Shown here: positions 7,181-12,747 of the stretch, piece by piece
Layout of the letters: each line of letters opens with the position of its first letter
Numbering within the stretch: the first letter of the stretch is position 1
From: Methanosarcina sp.
GTDB taxonomy: Archaea > Halobacteriota > Methanosarcinia > Methanosarcinales > Methanosarcinaceae
DNA: 12,747 nt
NCBI GenBank assembly: GCA_024280975.1
Contig: JAMXLQ010000333.1
Coordinates: 1 to 12,747 of the forward strand
Direction of reading: 5' to 3'
Made by a program: the position numbers and the translations under genes
Notes under the pieces: model-generated
What the model was told of the DNA's origin: nothing
Databases searched by the model: none
What the model saw: the letters and a program-made list of their open reading frames with translations, nothing else

Positions 7181-7277
7181 GGTGTGATCAAACGGCACGA
7201 TGCGAGCCTTTTTTTGAAAAAACTTGAGCGAAAACGATGTTTTATGGCTTTGTACGGCGTGGTCAACCGGCGCAACG
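7181..7277 (+). repeat. Second degenerate repeat family, two copies flanking repeat copy 3
   Basis: GGTGTGATCAAACGGCACGA (from 7181) and GGCGTGGTCAACCGGCGCAA (from 7256) match at most positions. They are richer in G+C than the surroundings. Confidence 0.35.
7205..7235 (+). repeat. Degenerate intergenic repeat, copy 3
   Basis: AGCCTTTTTTTGAAAAAACT followed by TGAGCGAAAAC keeps the layout of copies 1 and 2 with several substitutions. Confidence 0.4.
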
Positions 7278-7622
7278 TTTGAGGCACAATGCTCGCGCTC
7301 TAGAGGGAAAACTTATAGACAAGTAATAGTGGTTTATTAGAAAGATTGACTTATCAAATTACAGTTTTTTTTGCCCTGAGTTTGATTAGGTTCGACTGAG
7401 CTACTAAACCAGGCTTAACGAAACATTAAACCGGGTCTAAGAGTCGTCCGGTGAAATCAGAATTATTACAAAGAAATTTTATGAGCATTTTTTCAACGTT
7501 TGGTAAACCGATACAATTTTTTAGGTTTTGTACAATTTTCATCCAATTTAGAAAAACAACAGAAGATATTACAGTAAGGAATGAATTATATGCCAACATC
7601 ACATAATTAAGGTAAAAATGGG

Positions 7623-7638
7623 TTTTAATATAAAATAT
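7623..7638 (+). promoter_or_regulatory. Possible TATA box for hmgA
   Basis: TTTTAATATAAAATAT lies about 100 bp before ATG 7734. CTTTAAAATAA at 7643-7653 is an equally plausible box, so the exact promoter is unresolved. Confidence 0.35.
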
Positions 7639-7733
7639 GCGACTTTAAAATAATGGATTAACACTGAATATTTCAGCCCTTCAGTCAACTAATTTTAAAG
7701 GTATGGAAAGAAAAAATTTAAGCAGGTGATTTT

Positions 7734-8990
7734 ATGTTTTCAGAAGACTACGAATTAAATGAGGAAGAAAAGGTTCTTTTACAAAAAATTCTGGATGGGG
7801 ATGTAGCTCTTCGCAAGATTGAGGAGTTTGCAGACCCTTTAACTTCAGTTAAACTCAGAAGGCTTGCAATACAGGAGTTTGCAAAGCTCGAATTTGAGTA
7901 TATTCAGAATTTTTCCCTTGATGTTGAAGCCGCATCGAAAAAGAATATTGAGAACATGATAGGCGCAGTTCAGATTCCCCTCGGAGTTTCCGGGCTTCTG
8001 AAGGTAAATGGTGAATATGCGAATTCTGAATACTATATCCCGCTTGCTACAACTGAAGGGGCTCTTGTTGCCAGTGTAAATCGTGGCTGTTCGGCTATCA
8101 CGAAATCAGGAGGAGCAAATGTAAGGGTTTTTGAAGATGAGATGACCAGAGCACCTGTTTTTAAGCTTGAGAGTCTCAGCAGGGCTAAGGAGTTTTATGA
8201 ATGGATAAAATGCCCTGAAATTTTCGAGCAAATGAAGACCGTTGCCGAGAAAACGACACATTTTGGAAAACTTCTTTCCGTAAAGCCTTTCGTAACCGGC
8301 ACATATGTTTACCTCAGATTCTCGTACGATACAAAGGACGCCATGGGTATGAACATGGTGACTATAGCTACTGATGCGGTAATGCATCTCATAGAAGACG
8401 AATTTGGGGCACATCCTGTTACCCTTTCAGGAAACATGTGTACTGACAAAAAACCGGCCTCCATCAGTACAATATTAGGAAGAGGGAAAACTGTTGTAGC
8501 CGAGGTTACCATTCCAAAAGAGATTGTAAGAAACACACTGAAATGTACACCTGAATCTATGTTTGAGGTTAATTACAGCAAGAACCTGCTTGGGTCTGCA
8601 AGAGCAGGAGCACTTGGCTTCAATGCGCATGCTGCAAATATTATTGCTGCGATTTACCTGGCCTGTGGACAGGATGCAGCCCACGTTGTCGAAGGGAGTA
8701 CCGCAATTACAAGCATGGAACTCACAAAATACGAAGAAATTCATTGCTCTGTCACTCTCCCTGCGCTGCCTGTAGGAACTGTCGGGGGAGGTACTGGTCT
8801 TGGAACCCAGAGAGACTGCCTGAATATTCTCGGCGTTGCAGGCGCAGGCAATGTTCCCGGAACAAACTCTAAGAAATTTGCGGAAATTGTAGCTTCTGCC
8901 GTGCTTGCAGGAGAAGTTTCCCTTATAGGAGCTCAGGCTGCAGGACATCTGGCCCGTGCCCATGCCCAGCTTGGCCGTGGAAAATTCTAA
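7734..8990 (+). CDS. hmgA: Hydroxymethylglutaryl-CoA reductase (class I, NADPH-type)
   Basis: Reduces HMG-CoA to mevalonate, the committed step of isoprenoid synthesis, which in archaea supplies membrane ether-lipid chains. At 418 aa it matches soluble archaeal class I enzymes, with no N-terminal membrane domain. Seen: ENMIGAVQIPLGVSG substrate-binding segment; TTEGALVASVNRG with catalytic Glu108; DAMGMNMVT in the cofactor-binding small domain; GNMCTDKKPAS with catalytic Lys239; GQDAA with Asp314; GTVGGGTGLGTQ; and GHLARAHAQ with catalytic His410 near the C-terminus. The full Glu-Lys-Asp-His set is present, so the enzyme should be active. TDKKPAS and the C-terminal His placement fit class I rather than class II. 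AGGTGAT (7724-7730) precedes ATG 7734 and complements the 16S 3' end. It appears monocistronic, with large gaps on both sides. Confidence 0.96.
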   Translation: MFSEDYELNEEEKVLLQKILDGDVALRKIEEFADPLTSVKLRRLAIQEFAKLEFEYIQNFSLDVEAASKKNIENMIGAVQIPLGVSGLLKVNGEYANSEYYIPLATTEGALVASVNRGCSAITKSGGANVRVFEDEMTRAPVFKLESLSRAKEFYEWIKCPEIFEQMKTVAEKTTHFGKLLSVKPFVTGTYVYLRFSYDTKDAMGMNMVTIATDAVMHLIEDEFGAHPVTLSGNMCTDKKPASISTILGRGKTVVAEVTIPKEIVRNTLKCTPESMFEVNYSKNLLGSARAGALGFNAHAANIIAAIYLACGQDAAHVVEGSTAITSMELTKYEEIHCSVTLPALPVGTVGGGTGLGTQRDCLNILGVAGAGNVPGTNSKKFAEIVASAVLAGEVSLIGAQAAGHLARAHAQLGRGKF

Positions 8991-9008
8991 AAATTATCAA
9001 TAATCTTC

Positions 9009-9026
9009 AAAGTAAAGCTTTACTTT
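9009..9026 (+). terminator. Palindrome after hmgA, possible terminator
   Basis: AAAGTAAAGCTTTACTTT is a perfect 18-bp palindrome 19 bp after the hmgA stop. It is AT-rich and lacks a clean T-run, so its role as a terminator is uncertain. Confidence 0.4.
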
Positions 9027-9067
9027 ATTATAATAAGGCAAAAAATTATATTTTGTCTCAGGTAAGG

Positions 9068-9107
9068 AGTCCCCTTTTCGGATGAGAAGCATTTCCCTAT
9101 GGGGACT
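9068..9107. other. Stem-loop downstream of hmgA
   Basis: AGTCCCC (9068-9074) pairs perfectly with GGGGACT (9101-9107) around a 26-nt interior. The stem is GC-rich for this AT-rich region. It could be a 3'-end structure of the hmgA transcript or a small RNA. Confidence 0.35.
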
Positions 9108-9710
9108 ATAATTCTATATTATCATTTTTATTGTAAAACCTGCGTTTCTCTTTGCTGGAGTTCGGAAGTATCGAAATCCAAGCAGATCTTCGGTATGCAC
9201 AACCAAAAATAGAAAGAACTGTATCTATTCTTCTCCGTAATCCTTTTTATGTTTCTACTACAGTACAAAACAATTAATGTAAGTATTGAGATCGCCCATT
9301 TTCCAAATAAGAAGAAAAAGCAAGATTATATAAGGTTTAATAATAATATTTCTTTTGGGGATTCAAAAAAGAGAAGACTAAATAGGGTCAGCGATTACAG
9401 AATAAAGAAAATTAGCCAATGAAACTTCTGTTTTATTGTAGTCATCTAAGACGGCACGTAGGCTCGGTTTTTACGCTTTCGTCTACTCATAAATAAACAT
9501 AGAATTAAACGTTCACAGAACAAGAATTCTGGCAACCTTAATAAGCTAGAAAAACTGGATTTTAACAAACGGAGTGCCTTAAAAACCATGTTCTAACTAT
9601 AGACCTGAAAAATAATGTTAACTTAAATATTTCCAAAAAAGTGTAGAAAAAAAGCCTAATAGAAGGTTTAAAAGTCTAAATTAACAAAGTTAAAAACTTT
9701 AAAGAAAGAA

Positions 9711-9718
9711 TTTATACA
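9711..9718 (+). promoter_or_regulatory. Likely TATA box for the 2-oxoacid oxidoreductase operon
   Basis: TTTATACA lies 37-44 bp before the TTG at 9755. A start site near 9738-9742 would leave only about 15 nt before 9755 but about 30 nt before the alternative CTG at 9770. Confidence 0.45.
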
Positions 9719-9754
9719 GAGAAATAGAAAATAAATTGGAAATAAAAGAATAAA

Positions 9755-11494
9755 TTGGGGGTTAAGCTTCTGGATTACACACTTAGAATAGGAGGGGAGG
9801 CTGGGCAAGGGCTGCAGACGATAGGAGGAGCTCTCGCAAAGGTCTTTTCTCGAATAGGGTATCAAGTGTTTACTCACCAGGACTACATGTCCAGGATACG
9901 AGGGGGACATAATTTTTACCAAATCAGACTTTCCGACCAGAAAATATCGGCCTCCAGAGAGAAGCTCGATATTCTTCTGGCTCTTGACCTGAACACCATT
10001 GAAATCCACAGGAAGAGTGTCAATGATGGGGGATTTATTCTCTATGATTCCGAAATTGCCAAAAGGAAATTTGAAGAGCCTGAGTTCATAGATATACCTT
10101 TCAGGAAAATAGCCCTCGACGTCGGAAAGAATAGTGTTATGGCGAATACGGTAGCAACAGGAGCTGCACTTGGAATACTTAGTATTGGGCTCGAGGCGCT
10201 TAAAAATATTTTGAAAGAAACATTTGAGAGAAAGGGAAACGAAATCGTTCAGAATAATATTGCCTGCGCAGAAGCTGGGTATAATTATGCCATTAAAAAC
10301 TGTCCCCGCTGTGAAGCCTTTGGAATCAGTGAGCCTGAGTACAAAAGGCTTATGCTTATAACCGGACTGCAAGCAATCAGTATGGGAGCAATTATGTCAG
10401 GTTGTAAATTTTATTCTGCATATCCTATGTCACCTTCAACAGGAATCATGGAATACTTTGCTTCCAGAGCAGAAGAATATAATCTCGTTGTTGAGCAGGC
10501 TGAAGATGAAATTGCAGCCATTAACATGGCCATCGGAGCTTCTTTTACAGGCGTAAGGGCCATGACCGGAACTTCTGGAGGAGGATTCGCCCTTATGGTG
10601 GAAGGTCTTTCCCTGACAGGAATGACCGAAACTCCTCTTGTGATTGCAGAAATGCAGCGCCCTGGGCCAGCTACAGGTTTGCCTACACGTACAGAACAAG
10701 GAGACTTGCTTTTTATTTTGCATGCAGGTCACGGAGAATTTCCAAGAGTAATTTTCGAGCCAGGAACTCCAAAACAGGCTTTTTACCTGGCTAATAAAGC
10801 TTTCGAACTTGCGGAAAAGTATCAGATCCCTGTGTTCATTCAGTCCGATCAGTATCTTGCAGAATCCGAGTGGACCTTTGAAAGCTTCGACTTGGACAAC
10901 CTAATTTATAATGATTATCGGATGAGAGAAAAAGACCTTGAAGGTGTTGAAATTTATAAACGTTATAAATATTCCAGCACAGGAATCTCTCTTCTTGCGA
11001 TCCCTGGAGAATCCGGAAAACATCTTGTTGTAGCTGATAGCGACGAACATGATGAGGATGGACACATTATAGAAGATTCCGAGACTCGAATCAAGATGGT
11101 CCAGAAAAGGTTGCTGAAGAAACTACCACTTATAAGGAAAGAAATCGAAGCTCCGCTTCTATATGGCGACCCTTCTCCAAAAACCGTGCTTGTAGGACAT
11201 GGTTCCACCTACGGCGTAATAAAAGAGGTAGTTGATACAATTCCTAAGGATAAAAAAGTTGCAATGGTTCACTTCAGTCAGATTTATCCTCTTTCTGAGA
11301 AGGACAGATTTGATTATATTGAGCTTTTTGAGAATGCAGATCTTACGATTTGCATAGAAAACAATGCCAGCGGCCAATTTGCAAAACTCATAAGGGCAGA
11401 AACAGGATTTGAATTTTCCCACCAGATCAGCAAATATGATGGTAGACCTTTTACAATCGAAAACCTGAAGGAGGAGCTGCATGCCTACATCTGA
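9755..11494 (+). CDS. korA: 2-oxoacid:ferredoxin oxidoreductase, fused gamma-alpha subunit (KorA type)
   Basis: Large subunit of a thiamine-diphosphate enzyme that converts a 2-oxoacid plus CoA to acyl-CoA and CO2, passing electrons to ferredoxin. At 579 aa it has the usual length of the gamma-alpha fusion. Seen: gamma domain at about 10-190 starting LRIGGEAGQGLQTIGG and including MSRIRGGHNFYQIR; a linker with CPRC (C183, C186); and an alpha domain from about 200 with YPMSPST (223-229), the EQAEDEIAAINMAIGAS segment and TRTEQGDL, all KorA-like. C-terminal domain from about 470 (TVLVGHGSTYGV). The start is unusual: no ATG or GTG fits. TTG 9755 has no purine-rich site before it, whereas CTG 9770 has GGGGGTT 7 nt upstream and would give the family-like start (M)DYTLRIGGEAGQG. 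The physiological substrate is not determined by sequence, so the symbol indicates family only. Overlaps the beta gene by 14 nt. Confidence 0.88.
   Translation: MGVKLLDYTLRIGGEAGQGLQTIGGALAKVFSRIGYQVFTHQDYMSRIRGGHNFYQIRLSDQKISASREKLDILLALDLNTIEIHRKSVNDGGFILYDSEIAKRKFEEPEFIDIPFRKIALDVGKNSVMANTVATGAALGILSIGLEALKNILKETFERKGNEIVQNNIACAEAGYNYAIKNCPRCEAFGISEPEYKRLMLITGLQAISMGAIMSGCKFYSAYPMSPSTGIMEYFASRAEEYNLVVEQAEDEIAAINMAIGASFTGVRAMTGTSGGGFALMVEGLSLTGMTETPLVIAEMQRPGPATGLPTRTEQGDLLFILHAGHGEFPRVIFEPGTPKQAFYLANKAFELAEKYQIPVFIQSDQYLAESEWTFESFDLDNLIYNDYRMREKDLEGVEIYKRYKYSSTGISLLAIPGESGKHLVVADSDEHDEDGHIIEDSETRIKMVQKRLLKKLPLIRKEIEAPLLYGDPSPKTVLVGHGSTYGVIKEVVDTIPKDKKVAMVHFSQIYPLSEKDRFDYIELFENADLTICIENNASGQFAKLIRAETGFEFSHQISKYDGRPFTIENLKEELHAYI
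9757..9763 (+). promoter_or_regulatory. Ribosome-binding-like GGGGGTT that may direct a CTG start
   Basis: GGGGGTT can pair with the 16S tail using one G-U wobble and sits 7 nt before CTG 9770. It overlaps the TTG at 9755, which argues against TTG as the start. Confidence 0.4.
11468..11476 (+). promoter_or_regulatory. Strong ribosome-binding site for the beta subunit
   Basis: AAGGAGGAG lies within the last codons of the gamma-alpha gene, 4-6 nt before ATG 11481. The overlap implies coupled translation of the two subunits. Confidence 0.8.
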
Positions 11495-12332
11495 AGATTA
11501 TAAGGGACAGATTCCTGCCTGGTGCCCTGGATGTGGAAACTACAATATTCTTTCAACCATTAAGCAAGCACTTGTAGAACTTGGCATAGAACCGTGGGAA
11601 GTTCTTGTGGTTTCAGGAATAGGACAGGCTGGAAAACTGCCACATTATATTAAGTGCCATACTTTCAATGGGCTGCACGGAAGAACCCTGCCTGTAGCTA
11701 CAGCTGCAAAACTTGCAAACCATTCCCTTAACATAATCGCAGTTGCAGGAGATGGCGACTGCTATGGGGAAGGAGGAAACCATTTCCTTCATGCAATTCG
11801 CCGGAATCCGAATATTTCCCTATTCGTGCATAATAACCAGGTTTATGGACTGACTAAGGGGCAAGCATCTCCTACTACAGCCGAAGGAACCAACACAACA
11901 ATTCAGCCATATGGTGTCCTTCAGGAACCGATGAATCCTCTTTCTATGGCAATTTCGCAGAATTGTAGTTTTGTAGCCAGGGGTTTTGCAGGAGATCAGG
12001 AACATCTTAAAGAGCTTATGAAAGCTGCGATTATGCACAAAGGCTTCGCTCTTCTTGATATTCTTCAGCCATGTGTCACTTTTAACAAGATAAACACTTT
12101 TAAATGGTATCGGGATAGAGTTTACGAGCTGGGGGATGACTATGACCCTTTCAACCAAGTTAAAGCCTTTGAGAAGTCTTTAGAATGGGGGGACAAAATC
12201 CCGAACGGTATTTTCTATAAACATGAGAGAGAGATATATGAGGAGAGAGTCCCAGCAATTCAGGAAAAGCCTCTTGTAAAGCAAAAGTTCTCTATTGAAG
12301 AAGTAAAGCACGAAATTGAAAAATTCTATTAA
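11481..12332 (+). CDS. korB: 2-oxoacid:ferredoxin oxidoreductase beta subunit (KorB type)
   Basis: Thiamine-diphosphate-binding subunit that partners the product of the overlapping upstream gene. At 283 aa it has the usual KorB length. Seen: WCPGCGNYNIL with Cys15 and Cys18; the ThDP/Mg motif GDGDCYGEGGNHFLHAIRRN (90-109) followed by NNQVYGLTKGQ (118-128); and SPTT at 130-133. Cys198 in LQPC is the expected fourth [4Fe-4S] ligand. At the place where characterised OFOR beta subunits have a third ligand (GIGCSGK-like) this protein reads GIGQAGK with Gln49. A cysteine occurs ten residues later, Cys59, in YIKCHTFNGLHGR. The cluster may use Cys59 or a different third ligand; I recall a related subfamily with GIGQAxK, so this could be a lineage feature rather than a defect. 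No separate ferredoxin-like delta subunit is visible downstream. Substrate specificity is unresolved. Confidence 0.9.
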   Translation: MPTSEDYKGQIPAWCPGCGNYNILSTIKQALVELGIEPWEVLVVSGIGQAGKLPHYIKCHTFNGLHGRTLPVATAAKLANHSLNIIAVAGDGDCYGEGGNHFLHAIRRNPNISLFVHNNQVYGLTKGQASPTTAEGTNTTIQPYGVLQEPMNPLSMAISQNCSFVARGFAGDQEHLKELMKAAIMHKGFALLDILQPCVTFNKINTFKWYRDRVYELGDDYDPFNQVKAFEKSLEWGDKIPNGIFYKHEREIYEERVPAIQEKPLVKQKFSIEEVKHEIEKFY

Positions 12333-12554
12333 AATCTCCTCTTCCTATTTTTGTATAAAACAATTTCCTGAAATTTTGACTTTTCTCAGAATGGTTTCAA
12401 ATTGAGAATAGCGCTCAACTCAGTAAAAATTTGTTATCACTCCTTAGTTAGGCTTTTACCAAATAACTTTTCCTATTTTTAAAGAAAGATTAATAAATTA
12501 GAAGATGAGCCTATCCCAAAAGTAATATTATGTTGAAATTATAAATTTGATTTT

Positions 12555-12747
12555 ATGTCATTTCATGAAATCGATGACGTTCTATGGGAATCCATAGAAC
12601 CTTATCTTCCTCCTCAAAAACCACATACAGGAAGACCTCGTGCAGATATGCGAAAGTTAGTGAACGGTATTTTGTACGTTGTTATGACAGGTTGTACGTG
12701 GAAAGATGTTCCCAGCTAGTATGGGTCTAAGTCAACAGTACATAGGT
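12555..12747 (+). CDS. IS5-family transposase, N-terminal part with in-frame TAG (partial)
   Basis: From ATG 12555 the frame reads a typical IS5-type N-terminal domain: LWESIEPYLPPQKPHTGRPR, then MRKLVNGILYVVMTGCTWKDVPS, a helix-turn-helix-like DNA-binding region (often annotated DUF4096). Codon 55 is TAG (12717-12719); beyond it the same frame continues YGSKSTVHR, which fits the family consensus (VPxxYGxxxTVxR) up to the window edge. The TAG therefore interrupts an otherwise continuous reading frame. It may be read as pyrrolysine, which Methanosarcina inserts at UAG and which replaces a Lys-like residue; or it is a nonsense mutation one base from AAG, making the gene a pseudogene. No strong ribosome-binding site precedes the ATG, as is common for transposases. 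The catalytic DDE residues lie outside the window. Confidence 0.8.
12717..12719 (+). other. In-frame TAG (amber) codon, candidate pyrrolysine
   Basis: It sits at transposase codon 55, between DVPS and YGSKS, with conserved family sequence on both sides. It is the only TAG found in frame within a recognisable gene here; the complete genes end in TAA or TGA. Confidence 0.55.

Larger units (their letters stand above)
6956..7733. other. Long intergenic region with degenerate repeats upstream of hmgA
   Basis: No supported gene in 778 bp. AGAAATTTCT follows the DsrE stop. A cluster of degenerate repeats fills 7086-7300. An imperfect 14-nt direct repeat (7405-7418 and 7427-7440) and a small dyad ACCGG/CCGGT (7430-7452) follow. 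TATA-like stretches lie at 7623-7638 and 7643-7653. Confidence 0.6.
8991..9754. other. Intergenic region between hmgA and the oxidoreductase operon
   Basis: No supported gene in 764 bp. It contains a palindrome at 9009-9026, a stem AGTCCCC/GGGGACT at 9068-9107, TATA-like sequence near 9324-9345, a weak dyad AGACG...CGTCT near 9450-9475, and AAAGTT-aaa-AACTTT (9686-9700) just before the operon promoter. A 57-codon frame at 9249-9422 has no ribosome-binding site and no recognisable content. Confidence 0.55.
12507..12747 (+). mobile_element. Left end of an IS5-like insertion sequence (continues beyond window)
   Basis: GAGCCTATCCCAAAAGTAA (12507-12525) looks like the terminal inverted repeat of IS5-family elements, and a transposase begins 30 bp inside it. 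The right end is outside the window, so neither the matching repeat nor a target duplication can be checked here. It lies 174 bp after the beta-subunit gene, in a T-rich stretch without other signals, and does not interrupt a gene seen in this window. Confidence 0.75.

Noticed and set aside
7086..7235. CRISPR array
   Set aside because: Repeats are degenerate and irregularly spaced with no uniform unique spacers, and no cas genes are present.
7381..7420. tRNA-like piece on the minus strand (TAGCTCAGT, as in a D-arm)
   Set aside because: The matching GAGC closing strand, anticodon arm and T-arm cannot be found; a chance resemblance or at most a remnant.
8475..8963. Minus-strand frame of 162 codons opposite hmgA
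   Set aside because: Cys/Ser-rich antisense translation of the conserved catalytic part of hmgA; no start signals.
9249..9422. 57-codon + strand frame between hmgA and the oxidoreductase operon
   Set aside because: No ribosome-binding site, AT-driven Lys/Asn/Ile-rich composition and no recognisable motif.
9668..10372. Minus-strand frame of 234 codons opposite the start of the gamma-alpha subunit gene
   Set aside because: Shadow of a strongly conserved coding region; the translation shows no recognisable domain.

Overview
The window looks like a piece of a Methanosarcina-type archaeal chromosome. The evidence is: an archaeal-style valyl-tRNA synthetase; a class I HMG-CoA reductase (the archaeal isoprenoid-lipid enzyme); AT-rich intergenic regions of 400-800 bp carrying TTTATATA-type boxes; GGAG/GGTGAT ribosome-binding sites; and an in-frame TAG inside a transposase, as expected where UAG can mean pyrrolysine. 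Genus-level assignment is an inference from these traits; no species is claimed. All recognisable genes lie on the + strand.

Layout. (1) 1-666: 3' part of a very AT-rich SIR2-like gene, open at the left edge and cut short before the usual C-terminal part of the domain. (2) 691-2947: two related HAD-superfamily genes (691-1455 and 1895-2548) separated by 439 bp. The second is followed 33 bp later by a stand-alone CheY-like receiver (2582-2947) whose phospho-acceptor Asp is Asn. The HAD-receiver pair has its own promoter region, with a 14-bp perfect palindrome overlapping the TATA box. (3) 3398-6007: valS, ending in a hairpin plus T-run that includes its stop codon. (4) 6587-6955: a small DsrE-like protein behind a textbook archaeal promoter. 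(5) 7734-8990: hmgA, preceded by a long intergenic region holding degenerate short repeats. (6) 9755-12332: a two-gene operon for a 2-oxoacid:ferredoxin oxidoreductase (fused gamma-alpha subunit plus beta subunit, overlapping by 14 nt). (7) 12507-12747: left end of an IS5-like insertion sequence, with the start of its transposase and an in-frame TAG.

How it fits together. valS, hmgA and the oxidoreductase operon are housekeeping or central-metabolism genes and appear to be independent transcription units. The accessory, more interesting part is the left third: a truncated SIR2 defence-type gene, a duplicated HAD gene, and a degenerate receiver co-transcribed with one HAD copy. An 18-nt tag shared at the stop codons of HAD copy 1 and the receiver suggests that a HAD-receiver block was duplicated and then partly collapsed. 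The most checkable oddities are the Asn53 pseudo-receiver, the beta subunit whose expected third Fe-S cysteine is Gln, and the UAG-containing transposase.
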